64,000 bases of DNA from Stictocephala bisonia (Eukaryota > Arthropoda > Insecta > Hemiptera > Membracidae). The translations under genes were made by a program, and so were the position numbers. Numbering within the stretch: the stretch's first letter is position 1; the number at the start of each line of letters is the position of its first letter. The notes under the pieces are model-generated. The model was not told where the DNA came from and did no database searches. It saw nothing but the letters and a program-made list of their open reading frames with translations. The stretch spans positions 186,001 to 250,000 of the forward strand of contig JAQJVL010000755.1 of assembly GCA_035578905.1 (NCBI GenBank), written 5' to 3'. This document shows, in pieces, positions 1 through 13,700 of this stretch.

Positions 1-486
1 GTAAACCTATTCACTTTACAACAATATTGTAATGTTAATTGTTACAAATTATCCTTGTTGTCATAGCCTTTTATGCTGCCATAGACAATTATTTTTAGCT
101 AATTATTACAAAAACTATTTATGTTATCTACAAGTAAATTAATAATTTAAAGTTTAGCCTTATCAATGATAAAAAAATTATCTCAATGTGAGAACCATTT
201 AATTAAAGTTACTTAAATTAAAAAAGAAAAATACACTGTAAAACAAATGTATGACGCAATTATGTGGTTGTTGAACTGTCAAAATAAAGAGTTTCTTTCT
301 TTCTTTCTTTCTTGAGCAAAATAAAATGTTAACAAAGTTGTCAACGTCCGGAACACGAAACGTTTTATTTGTCTTCAAAATGGTATGTCACTTAATAGGA
401 ATATTTATTCAAAGTCACAAATTATGAAAATATCAATTCATATTTGGTTTACTAATCTGCCACACGCACCTTTTTTAGATTCAAAA
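1..486. other. AT-rich sequence, no gene seen
   Basis: No coding signal is visible. A short (TTTC)n microsatellite lies at about 292-313. The stretch lies downstream of the mucin-like gene that is transcribed leftwards. Confidence 0.6.
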
Positions 487-941
487 ACAATACCTAACCT
501 GTTCCAACCCCAACTGTTCAGTGCATATTACCTAATATAGAACACAATACCTAACCTGTTCCAACCCCAACTGTTCAGTGCATATTACCTAATATAGAAC
601 ACAATACATAACCTGTTCCAACCCCAACTGTTCAGTGCATATTACCTAATATAGAACACAATACCTAACCTGTTCCAACCCCAACTGTTCAGTGCATATT
701 ACCTAATATAGAACACAATACTTAACCTGTTCCAACCCCAACTGTTCAGTGCATATTACCTAATATAGAACACAATACCTAACCTGTTCCAACCCCAACT
801 GTTCAGTGCATATTACCTAATATAGAACACAATACCTAACCTGTTCCAACCCCAACTGTTCAGTGCATATTACCTAATATAGAACACAATACCTAACCTG
901 TCCCAACCCCAACTGTTCAGTGCATATTACCTAATATAGAA
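487..941. repeat. 57-bp minisatellite, 8 copies
   Basis: Eight head-to-tail copies with a strict 57-bp period (for example starts at 541, 598 and 655). Each unit contains CCTAACCTGTTCCAACCCC and a GTGCATATTACC block. The copies differ by only single bases (for example ATACATAAC at about 605, ATACTTAAC at about 718, TGTCCCAAC at about 900), so the array is young or homogenised. It lies about 400 bp beyond the stop codon of the mucin-like gene. No function is evident. Confidence 0.95.
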
Positions 942-1342
942 AACAAATTTCGTCATACATAAACCAGAAGCCTCTTCCATGTTGCTATCTACCAAACCAT
1001 AGAACTGTCCTAATATAAGTTAACAGATCTACCGACTAATTAGTGCTAATTTTATATGACATGTTTCACTTAAGAACCAATGCATGAAATAGTTAACTCA
1101 TTTTTTATCTTGTAATTAATGTTTAGTATATGTAATAATAACACATATTGATATATTTAAAAAATATTTTATTAATTTATGAATAATTGTATATTATATA
1201 CATGTTAATTGCAAACAATTAGTTTGTGATTGAATTATATTTTGTTTGCGATGGAATTGTAAGAATAGTTTATGTAGGAAAAAGTGAAAAAGCTTATAAA
1301 CAATAGAATGTTATCTTGGAAATGTGTAATTTCAAGACCACA
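942..1342. other. AT-rich presumed 3' UTR and flank of mucin-like gene
   Basis: The stretch follows the stop codon at 1343-1345 of the minus-strand gene. It carries no open frame of note, and contains the AATAAA signal listed separately. Confidence 0.45.
1168..1173 (-). terminator. Candidate polyadenylation signal AATAAA
   Basis: TTTATT on the plus strand gives AATAAA on the minus strand, about 170 bases after the TAA that ends the long open frame at 1343-1345. It is the first such hexamer downstream of that stop. AATAAA is frequent by chance in such AT-rich DNA, so this is a candidate only. Confidence 0.35.
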
Positions 1343-4300
1343 TTATGAATGAGAGTTCCCAAGCAATGATGTGATAGTTTTCGTGGACTTTGCTTGGGTG
1401 GGTTTGCTTCCATATGTTTGAAATGAGGAAGGAGTTATAATAGTTGACGTAATAAATTTTGTGGATTTAGCTTGGGTAGGAGTGGTTCTATGTGAAGTTG
1501 AAGGTGTCCTAAATGTTGATGTAATGAATTTTGTGGATTTAGCTTTGGTAGGAGTGGTTATATGTGAAGTTGAAGGTGTCCTAAATGTTGATGTAATGAA
1601 TTTTGTGGATTTAGCTTGGGTAGGAGTGGTTCTATGTGAAGTTGAAGGTGTCCTAAATGTTGATGTAATGAATTTTGTGGATTTGCCTTGGGTAGAAGTT
1701 GAAGGTGTTCTAACGGTAGAAGTAAAGGTTTCTGTGGATTTTGCTTGGGAAAGAGTGGTTTTATATAAGGTTGAAGGTGTTCTAATTGTTGACGGAATTG
1801 ATATTGTAGATTTAGCTTGGGTATAACTAGTTCTATAAGAGGTTGAAGGTAGAAACGTTGACGTAATGACTTTTGTGGACTTTGGTTGTGTAGGAGTATA
1901 TGAACTTGTTGAAGATTCATCAACTGTTGATGAGATGACTCCAGTGGATTTTGTTTCTGTGAGTGTGGTTACTTCTGTACTTGAGGAAGAAGTTCTACCT
2001 ATTGACGTCATGGTTGCAGGAGATGTAGTAAATGTAGATGTAGTTTCATATGATTGTGTTGAAGCTATAGTACTGACAGTTGTCGTCATAGTTGTTGGGT
2101 TTGTAGTTTGTGTGGATGTGGTTTCATATGATTGTGTTGAAGGAGGTATACCAAATGTTGACGTCTTGGTTGCTGGTTACGTAGATAGTGTTGGTGTAGT
2201 TTCAGGTGATTGTGTTGAAGGAGATGTACTAACTGTTGACGTCGTGGTTGCTGGGTACGTAGATAGTGTTGGTGTAGTTTCAGTTGATTGTGTTGAAGGA
2301 GTTGTACTAACTGTTGACGTCGTGGTTGCTGGGTACGTAAATAGTGTTGGTGTAGTTTCAGTTGATTGTGTTGAAGGAGATGTACTAACTGTTGACGTCG
2401 TGGTTGCTGGGTATGTAGATAGTGTTGGTGTGGTTTCAGTTGATTGTGTTGAAGGAGATGTACTAACTGTTGACGTCGTGGTTGCTGGGTACGTAGATAG
2501 TGTTGGTGTAGTTACGGTTGATTGTGTTGAAGGAGTTGTACTAACTGTTGACGTCGTGGTTGCTGGGTACGTAGATAGTGTTGGTGTAGTTTCGGTTGAT
2601 TGTGTTGAAGGAGGTGTACTAACTGTTGACGTCGTGGTTGCTTGGTATGTAGATAGTATTGGTGTAGTTTCGGTTGATTGTGTTGAAGGAGGTGTACTAA
2701 CTGTTGACGTCGTGGTTGCTGGGTATGTAGACAGTGTTGGTGTAGTTTCGGTTGATTGTGTTGAAGGAGGTGTACTAACTGTTGACGTCGTGGTTGCTGG
2801 GTATGTAGATAGTGTTGGTGTAGTTTCGGTTGATTGTGTTGAAGGAGATGTACTAACTGTTGACGTCATGGTTGCTGGGTATGTAGATAGTGTTGGTGTA
2901 GTTTCGGTTGATTGTGTTGAAGGAGGTGTACTAACTGTTGACGTCGTGGTAGCTGGGTATGTGGATAGTGATGGTGTAGTTTCGGTTGATTGTGTTGAAG
3001 GAGATGTACTAACTGTTGACGTCGTGGTTGCTGGGTATGTAGATAGTGTTGGTGTAGTTTCGGTTGATTGTGTTGAAGGAGATGTACTAACTGTTGACGT
3101 CGTGGTTGCTGGGTACGTAAATAGTGTTGGTGTAGTTTCAGTTGATTGTGTTGAAGGAGATGTACTAACTGTTGACGTCGTGGTTGCTGGGTACGTAGAT
3201 AGTGTTGGTGTAGTTACGGTTGATTGTGTTGAAGGAGTTGTACTAACTGTTGACGTCGTGGTTGCTGGGTACGTAAATAGTGTTGGTGTAGTTTCAGTTG
3301 ATTGTGTTGAAGGAGATGTACTAACTGTTGACGTCGTGGTTGCTGGGTACGTAGATATTGTTGGTGTAGTTTCGGTTGATTGTGTTGAAGGAAGTGTACT
3401 AACTGTTGACGTCGTGGTTACTTGGTATGTAGATAGTATTGGTGTAGTTTCGGTTGATTGTGTTGAAGGAGGTGTACTAACTGTTGACGTCGTGGTTGCT
3501 GGGTATGTAGACAGTGTTGGTGTAGTTTCGGTTGATTGTGTTGAAGGAGGTGTACTAACTGTTGACGTCGTGGTAGCTGGGTATGTGGATAGTGATGGTG
3601 TAGTTTCGGTTGATTGTGTTGAAGGAGATGTACTAACTGTTGACGTCGTGGTTGCTGGGTATGTGGATAGTGATGGTGTAGTTTCGGTTGATTGTGTTGA
3701 AGGAGATGTACTAACTGTTGACGTCGTGGTTGCTGGGTACGTAGATAGTGTTGGTGTGGTTTCAGTTGATTGTGTTGAAGGAGATGTACTAACTGTTGAC
3801 GTCGTGGTTGCTGGGTATGTAGATAGTGTTGGTGTAGTTACGGTTGATTGTGTTGAAGGAGGTGTACCAAATGTTGACGTCTTGGTTGCTGGGTACGTAG
3901 ATAGTGTAGGTATGGTTTTAGTTGATTGTGTTGAAGGAGGTGTACTAACTGTTGACGTCGTGGTTGCTGGGTATGTAGATAGTGTTGGTGTAGTTACGGT
4001 TGATTGTGTTGAAGGAGATGTACTAACTGTTGACGTCGTGGTTGCTGGGTACGTAGATAGTGTTGTTGTAGTTACGGTTGATTGTGTTGAAGGAGTTGTA
4101 CTAACTGTTGACGTCATGGTTGCTGGATTTGTATATAGTGTAGATTTGATTTCAGATGATTGCGTTGATGGAGTTGTGCCAACTGTTGACGTCGTGGTTG
4201 CTTGGTATGTAGATGTGGTTGATTGTGTTAAAGGAGAAGTACTAACTGTTGACGTCATTGTTGCTGGGGATGTAGTTTGTGTGGATGTTGTTATGTCTGA

Positions 4301-4740
4301 ATACTTCTGAGTTAATATATTGATAGTAGACGTGTCACTTGAATACTCGGTACCAGACAGTATGTAGAGGCAACGTTTTAAGTTGTACATAACCTTTTCA
4401 CTGCCAAGGTAAGTTTTTTTGAATGTAAATGTTTTACAAGGTGTTTTAGCAGTTTCATTGGTGATTGTAGATTCGTAATTATTCAAGATATTAACATTTT
4501 TCTCAATCGAGGCTTGGTTGTCAGCCATATCTAAGGTAAACTCTGAATTAGCCAGTTCAAAGCAGTTCTCAATAGTTTTTGGAGCAAATATATACCCTTG
4601 TGTGAAACAGTTCAGAATCGCAGCATTACCAATGGATGTAAGCAAATTGTTGAGGTAGAGAGTATCTTCAAGGATTGTAGATATTATTAGTTTGGTTGTG
4701 TTTGCTGTTATCAAATCACACGAGAGTATTTCTTCAGCAC
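1343..4740 (-). CDS. Mucin-like gene, exon 5 (ectodomain end and repeat tail)
   Basis: The acceptor is CACCTTTCCAG at 4741; the exon begins in phase 1 as needed. Residues 347 to about 478 form a last non-repeat block with five cysteines (at about 354, 391, 406, 448 and 470) and N-glycan sites NTT and NET. The rest is Thr/Ser/Pro-rich. The main unit is 26 residues (78 bp), ending with a PSTQST block and containing LSTYPATTTSTVST. Towards the C-terminus it changes to a 24-residue unit (72 bp) containing KSTKFITSTFRTPSTS. A TAA at 2177-2179 arises where other units have TAC (Tyr) or TAT. The frame then stays open to the TAA at 1343-1345. The long open frame on the opposite strand is a by-product of the repeats. 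Confidence 0.8.
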
Positions 4741-7700
4741 CTGGAAAGGTGATAGAATTTAGAATATTTGTATATAATAATAAAATATAAAACATTTTTA
4801 GAAGTGCATTTTTTTTAAATGTAAATACACATATAACCAAACAAGTACCTGTGTTACATTTAAATATTATGTGGAAGTTTATCTATTTATATTAATGATC
4901 TGTGGTTTCAAGACTATTTAATTAGGCTTCGGTTCAACAATGAAGATTTGGTTTTAGAGAGGACAAAATTATCATAGCTGTTATAAAAATCAAAGTAAAA
5001 TTCACATTTTTCAAACATTAAACATCAAAATATTTTCATATTTTTTTTTTTTTTTTTTTTTTTGTAAATACTAAAGAACATTTTTAAGAATGGTTATTGT
5101 TTTGTAGACCAGTAGTTAAATGACAGAATATCCTGATTTTTTAAAACTTGAAATAGATTACAAAGCAAACTTTTTCTTGATAGATTGATAGAATAATATT
5201 TCAGTTTAAGACAAAGCCATTTATTAGGATAAAAGGTTTTTATAATGAGATAATCTCTATAACATGTCCATCTGACTCAAGTCCTACATGGCCTTTCTTC
5301 AATGAAGTAAAAGTAACTTGATCTCTAAAATTATATACATTCCATACACTCGAGCATCGTTATGTTAAATTATAATGGGTTCCTGGTTGTAATCTTAAAA
5401 TTGAGAATAAAACAAATCTTACCAGCATTTACAACCATGTCAAGCTGTTCCCGAGCAGCATTAGTACATGCTGAAAGTTCGGGGTAGTCTTCGGAAGCTT
5501 GAGTCACATTTTCATAGAAGGTATTTAGGTAGGCAAACATCTCTCTTACATAAAAGTCATAACCTCGGGACTCAATAATATGACTCTCAATGGCGTGTTT
5601 TAACAAGCTAAAGTGTTTTTGGGTGTAATTTTGAACGTTTAATGTTTGATTCTGGACCATAGTTTGGGATTTAGATATTTGTGTGGACAAAGTATCGTTG
5701 TATCCTTCCCATTTGTTCTGAAAAATATGGAAATTGAGAGAATAGACAGAAGACAGTATCTGTATGTTAATCATTAATGTTAACAGTATGTTAATGTACG
5801 TTACGGAAATGTCTGTTCCTTTGAATCACTTAACTACTGTAATACTAAGATTTTTATTGACCAATTTATAACCACCACTTGGAAACATAAAACCAAATAA
5901 GCCAAAATACAGTAATATAAACAATCAAATTGTATGTCTAAGATCCATGACAAACTAAATTAATAAAGGAACACCGTAGTTGCACTTTCATTGCAGTTAA
6001 GCACACCTCAGGTACCTTGAAGTACTGTGATTTTCAATTTTCTTTAAATTTTATTTCAATCTTACGGCATTTGTATTTTATGTGTTTTATGGATATCTGA
6101 TATTCTCCATAGGAATCTAATATCAGTTCAAAATGCTAGATATGTCGTAATGCCTGATTTACTTTAATATTTTGCTTTCCTGTTTTCTAATTTACACCTT
6201 AAAGTAAGAATAAGGTATAAATTAGATCATCATCTAGCTGTTTGATGCAGTCAGTAATAAAACTAAGTACCTTAATCATTATTCAGATATTTATTACTTT
6301 CTTTTTATAATTGTTAATTCTATAAACCGTACAAATTATCATAAATAGTTAAGACTACTGCCCTAGACCACTGCGGGAATCTTTATCATTAACCATAAAT
6401 CTGGACTTATTGCCCCACGGATTGTTTAACCATTTGACTAAAATGTAAAAAAGATGTATACTTAATGTATGTCAAAACATTCAAATTGAACAGTGGATTA
6501 AACTATACAAATAGTGTTACGAATCTTGATCCATCCAAAATAATACATTTTGTTTTATGTAAAATAAACCGAATTTAACTTTTTTTAGCATGATGAAATA
6601 TCCACATTAAGTATTGTTTGTTTGATTAGTCTCAATACTTTAGTTAACAGCAAGTAAGTAATTGTACATACCCAAGAAATGGTTTTATATACATTTATAT
6701 ATTTTTATAAAACTTGATTTATCCTTTAAAACATCGTTAGTCTTACCAGCTGCTTAGCATAGCTGTCAAGGTCAATGTTCCCACTGAGGGCAGCACAGTC
6801 CAGCAGCAGCTGGAGAAAGTGGTGCCCCTTAGATGCCACAGCAAGGGCTGCGACCCTGGCACAACTTACTACCGTGTCCTCGAAGTAGATCATTGTAGGA
6901 CTTGGTGTAAGGGCTTCCTGAGTTGCGTTGGCCGTTGAGAAGTACATCCTGTTGACTGATTCTAAGCAGGACATTAGTCTATCTATTGAGACCTTGTCGG
7001 GGTAAGTGGCTGCACATACGTCGATGTCTTTTAAGGCTCTCTGGTAGGAGTCTAAGTAGTCAGCCTTGATACGGTTCCAGCTCTTCTCCAGCCGGCCTAG
7101 CTTTGCAGCCACATCTGCCGTACAGTCACTGAAGGTTGAGACCTCTGCAAGCCAATAAGAGTAGGAAATGATAAAATAGGTATAAATCGAAATTTGATGA
7201 CAAAATATTTCCTGCATCCTAAGCTTTTCTATATCCCTGCACCCACGATTCTCAAAACATTACACAGTTTATTTTGAATACACAGTTTAATATCAGTTAC
7301 ACATAATACATTTTCACGTGCCTCCATGATTGTCACCTAAATGATATTCTTTAGTATATTTACAACCTCACAAAATGAAAACTAACTTTTAACTCACTGT
7401 GATATTTTCTATGGTGCATTTGGATTTGTTTATAAAAGGGAAAACAATTAGTATTGAATACATCAATTAATTTGAGAAACATTTATTCAACAGTGGATGT
7501 CTTGAAGCTTTAATCTCTTATTAAAATAAATACTATTTGGTTTTAGGTTTTAATGAATACAGTTACACTTACCCCAGGTGATATTGAACTATTAGATGAC
7601 ATATTTGAACTATTAGATGACATATTGAACTATTAGATGACATATTGAACTATTAGATGACATATTTGAACTATTAGATGACATATTTGAACTATTAGAT

Positions 7701-10700
7701 GACATATTTGAACTATTAGATGACATATTTGAACTATTAGATGACATATTTGAACTATTAGATGACATATTTGAACTATTAGATGACATATTTGAACTAT
7801 TAGATAACATATTTGAACTATTAGATGACATATTTGAGCTGTAAGACTATTAGAATCAGATGCAGAATATTCAGAATATGCAAAAACCATGTAAATTCAA
7901 TGGCCTTTTACAACCAACAAAGGCAATCATTGAGGAAGATTAAAACTATTCTGTTAAACTGGAGGACAACTAATTTGGTTTTTCTAATTATAAGTTTTAT
8001 GGTTGTCATTCCATAGTGTATGTTTTATTTTAAAGCAATTAATTTGGATTACAAGGCAGCAATTTCAGTGAACTTTTTCCCGTATTTTTTAAAATTAATG
8101 TTAACTATTTATTTAAAACTAGATAAAATATGAACCCCAGCACCACTACGAATCCTATACTTACACTTTCCTTGATTTACATTACATTTAATTTTTTATC
8201 TTATTTGAAACTTATACCCTGTTTCAAGTTAAATTAAAAATGAAGAGTGATCAAGATTTTTGATACAGAACAATCATGTATCTTACATGTGTTTAACCAG
8301 TCCATTAAATCTATTCCTCACCAGTTGTGAGCTATCTCCACTCTTTGACATAAGTTACCTGGTTGACTACAGATAATGTAAAACCAAACACCTACGAATA
8401 ATAAATTACCCAAACAACAGCCCACTTTATCCATTTATGGCAACTACCAACAACAACTAAAATTTATTTTCTCACCATGTATTTTCTTGGTTAGAATAAT
8501 ACGTATCAGTAGTCACACAACATAAAATATATTAAAATATAAGTAAAAAATGAACATTTAAAAGAGTGACATTCATTTTGGAGAGCAGGTAATGAGTGGT
8601 TAAAGACATTGGCATGTGAAGCCTTCGTTATTGATAACCCAGGTTTTAATCCTAGCCTTGACTGAATCAGTAATGTTTACTTTGAACTTTATTGGTTCTC
8701 CCCTTATTCTATCTGAATAAGTTCCCCACACAGATCATTGGTCCATAGGGAATAGGCAGAAAAATGTTTAATTTGGATATATCCCTATTATTTAAACAAC
8801 ATTTGAATCGCCATATAGAAAATATCTTCGAACAACCAATCACAAAATAAACACAGCTCACCTCAACTCTCACAAAACCTAAAATTCTACCCCAAACATC
8901 AACTCTATTTGAGACATTTACCGTAGGCTACATGAGTTTTACAAAAACTTCCGTTAACATTATTTACTTACTTATTACATTATTTTAAGATGTCATTCGC
9001 TTTTAATATTTAATATGTTTTTAATATTTAATATTTATGTTTTAAGACAGTGATACTAATTCCTCTGACCGTTATCAATAGCGTCATCCAAGTAATGTGT
9101 GATACCCTCTAAACAGCCTTGGGCGTCAGTTCCGTCCATGAGTGCCTTAGCGGCTTGGTATTCCTGTGCTTGGAAGCTCATCACAGTGGACAGAGCCGGC
9201 CGCAGCTGGCAGGATAGACTGCTCACTGCCACCGAGGCCGCTTGTCCTATGACGCCCTCTTCAATCAGGACTCGTCCAGGGTATGCCACATCCCACTCCC
9301 ACAACCCAGCTTTTTGCCAGAAGACATACTCGCTCAAGTTGAAATCAGCTCGGCAAGTCAACAAACTCTGGAACACATACTGGTTTTTTTTTTTTTATTT
9401 ATTTTTTTACCATACTTGACATGTTTATGTAGTCTTTGTTAATGACGAGACTCGGACAGTATTAGGAGTCTTGGCGATATAATTAGTTATTAAGTAGGCC
9501 TGTACATTCAAATAGAAAAAATACATAATTATACTTAAGTTGAACAATTAATGTCGATTATTAATTTTAACAATTTGTGCTCAGAAATATATAAGAAGTA
9601 CATTTTATTTAGTTTGTTTATTTGGTTATACATTTTACCAACGATTTATGATAATTTTTGTAAATTTAATTTAAATTTTTTTTTGTTTTGCAATTGTCAA
9701 GTACAAATAATACTAAGAAGAAATCGATGCGATCTTTTTCAGTCTATTGACTTGCTTGAAAAGGTATTTTATTTTGACAATATTTAACTAGTACTCTTTC
9801 AAAATTGTTAAAAAAAATTAGTATTACAAGCTGATCGTCTTACCTGTATATTATTTTAATGAAATTGTAGGAATCATCGAATATAAATTTACTATATACT
9901 CAATAACAGATTTTAAATTATTGGAAAGTTAATAGTAATGAAAATGTTAACAACAATCTTGTTAGTAATGAGCAGACAATACATAAAGAAAGGGTAATTA
10001 ACAAATAATGAAGTACTTCAACACTATATGTTTACATTAAAAACTATAAATTGTGTTTTGAAGATGGAGTTTGTGTTGGTTTCTTTATATACTTTTGAAT
10101 CCAAACACAATTTAAACCAATATTTAGGAACATTATTAAGATAGGCCTTTCAATAGCAAGTTTTAAATAGATGTATTTCTAATTTAATAGACTTTATGTT
10201 TCTATTTCCTTTTTCCCTTCTAACCTTACTCTGTCCATTGCTCATATACTATTTATCTGTGCGAGGAACTTATCAGACAGAGTAAGGTAGCGAACTAGTA
10301 CAGTACAAGGTGAATATTAATGATAAATCTTTTAGTCTAGGTCAGATACAAACCAGCGCTATCTCTTCACAAACTCAAAGTCTTGACGCCTTAGCCTTAG
10401 ACTTCTCAACCACCGGCTCACCCTTGTTAAAGATAGAAACTTTTAGATAGAGGATAGAAGATATTGAAAAAGATAGAATAGAAACTGAATTAAATAAAAT
10501 ACACTTATTCTTATTAAAGAAAACACAATAGATGTAATAGTATAACATAAACAAAATGTTCAAACCAATCCAAAAAAACCTTTTAGAAACACAAGTATCA
10601 TACAAGAACAAAAATATTTTGAAAAAACCACTTTAAAAATCCAAATTATAATGAATAAAATAAGAATGAAATGTATGAAATATGATGTAATGGCAGTAAC

Positions 10701-13700
10701 AAAATATTTATCGGACAAACAAAAAGAAAATTTGGAAAACTATTTAAAGAACATTTTTTTTGCAAATTTTAATCGTGAAAAGAAATGTGCTATTTTCAGC
10801 CACTGTATTTTACAGTGTTTCAAAGGAAAATGTAAAATGATTAAACAAATGTGTATCAACACCATGAGTAATGTAATGTAATGAGTAATGTAATGCTTTA
10901 GGATTATAGTACACACTAATCATAGTAATAAAATGGACTCCGAAAACGGTTAAATTAAGACGTCATCATGATCAGATCAAAATTCTATTTTACTTTGAAA
11001 TTACAAAGTACGATTAGTTTGAAATTCAATTTATAATATTCCAAATTAAACAAAATTAATATTTCAAGTATATAAATTTAGCCATAAAAGTTAGATTGTT
11101 TAAATTGTATATTTATTTACAATTTTTAATAATTACATTGACTTTTTTATGAAATGTGATACTATTAAATAAAAAATAAATATGATGAAGGTAGCCTTGC
11201 TACCGACAGGCCTAACTCAATAAGTTTTGTAAATATTGGTTTAGATTTTGTCTGGTTTTGTCCTCACGACGCTAATGTAACGCTAACCTACAACTTGACA
11301 TTATTGTACCGCTAACGTACAACATAGACGTCTGATATTAACATTATTGTAATGCTAACCTACAACATAGACGTCTGATATTAACATTATTGTAACGCTA
11401 ATCTACAACATAGACGTCTATTATTAACATTATTGTACCGCTAATCTACAACATAGACGTCAGATATTAACATTATTGTAACGTTAACATACAACATAGA
11501 CGTCTATGATTAACACTATTGTAATGCTAATCTACAACATAGACGTCTGATATTAACTTTATTGTAACGTTAACATACAACTTAGACGTCTGATATTAAC
11601 ACTATTGCAACGCTAACCTACAACATAGAAGTCTATTATTAACATTATTGTACCGCTAACGTACAACATAGACGTCTGATATTAACATTATTGTAATGCT
11701 AACCTACAACTTAGACGTCTGATATTAACATTATTGCAACGCTAACCTACAACATAGAAGTCTATTATTAACATTATTGTACCGCTAATCTACAACATAG
11801 ACGTCAGATATTAACATTATTGTAACGTTAACATACAACATAGACGTCTATTATTAACACTATTGTAATGCTAATCTACAACATAGACGTCTGATATTAA
11901 CATTATTGTAACGTTAACATACAACTTAGACGTCTGATATTAACATTATTGTAACGCTAATCTACAACATAGACGTCTCAAATTAACATTATTGTAACGG
12001 TAATCTACAACATAGACGTCTGATATTAACATTATTGTAACGCTAACCTACAACTTAGACGTCTGATATTAACACTATTGCAACGCTAACCTACAACATA
12101 GACGTCTGATATTAACATTATTGTAACACTAATCTACAACATAGACGTCTGATATTAACACTATTGCAACGCTAACCTACAACATAGACGTCTGATATTA
12201 ACATTATTGAAACGCTAATCTACAACATAGACGTCTCAAATTAACATTATTGTAATGCTAACCTACAACTTAGACGTCTGATATTAACACTATTGCAACG
12301 CTAACCTACAACATAGACGTCTGATATTAACATTATTGTAATGTTAACCTACAACTTAGACCTCTGATATTAACACTATTTCCACGCTAACCTACAACTT
12401 AGACGTCTGATATTAACACTATTGCAACGCTAACCTACAACATAGACGTCTGATATTAACATTATTTTAACACTAATCTACAACATAGACGTCTGATATT
12501 AACACTATTGCAACGCTAACCTACAACATAGACGTCTGATATTAACATTATTGTAATGCTAACCTACAACTTAGACCTCTGATATTAACACTAGTGCAAC
12601 GCTAACCTACAACTTAGACGTCTGATATTAACACTATTGCAACGCTAACCTACAACATAGACGTCTAATATTAACATTATTGTAACACTAATCTACAACA
12701 TAGACGTCTGATATTAACACTATTGCAACGCTAACCTACAACATAGACGTCTGATATTAACATTATTGTAACGCTAACCTACAACATAGACGTCTGATAT
12801 TAACATTATTGTAACGCTAATCTACAACATAGACGTCTGATATTAACACTATTGCAACGCTAACCTACAACATAGACGTCTGATATTAACATTATTGTAA
12901 CGCTAACCTACAACATAGACGTCTGATATTAACATTATTGTAACGCTAACCTACAACATAGACGTCTGATATTAACATTATTGTAACGCTAACCTACAAC
13001 ATAGACGTCTGATATTAACATTATTGTAACGCTAACCTACAACATAGACGTCTGATATTAACATTATTGTAACGCTAACCTACAACATAGACGTCTGATA
13101 TTAACATTATTGTAACGCTAACCTACAACATAGACGTCTGATATTAACATTATTGTAACGCTAATGTACAACATAGACGTCTGATATTAACACTATTGCA
13201 ACGCTAACCTACAACATAGACGTCTGATATTAACATTATTGTAACGCTAATCTACAACATAGACGTCTCAAATTAACATTATTGTAACGCTAATCTACAA
13301 CATAGACGTCTGATATTAACAATTTAAACCTATATTAGTGTGTAAATAACAGTGATTATATTTTAGAGAGTCTCATGAGAAGCATTGCCGTCTAAATTGT
13401 CCAGATAAGCATTATCTGGGTAAGATAATGATATTTTTAATTGAAAACAAAATTTATCGTAGATGTTTTATTTTGTGTTGGTGGAGGCTGATTGCCTTAT
13501 GGATAATTTAGTTTTTGTAAATTGTAATCTTAGTAGAATTTATAATGTCAGTTTGATGGTTTTATATTACTCCAAAACTCCATAAAAATATGACTTGAAT
13601 AATTAGTTAAAAGCATTGAAAGAACAAGTTAAAGTGGTAAGGTGATAGTTGTTAATTTGTGTAAAGTTATTTTGTAACGGAATTTATGCACAAAAAGTAA

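Noticed and set aside
1866..4310. Open frame of 814 codons on the plus strand, Val/Gly/Asp-rich repeats
   Set aside because: It is the antisense reading of the 78-bp coding repeats. The minus strand has the splice sites, the signal peptide, the ectodomain and the mucin-like composition.
10375..10611. Minus-strand frame of 78 codons ending KGEPVVEKSKAKASRL as a possible exon
   Set aside because: It lies in intron 1 of the mucin-like gene. The tail looks protein-like, but no convincing acceptor or partner exon was found.
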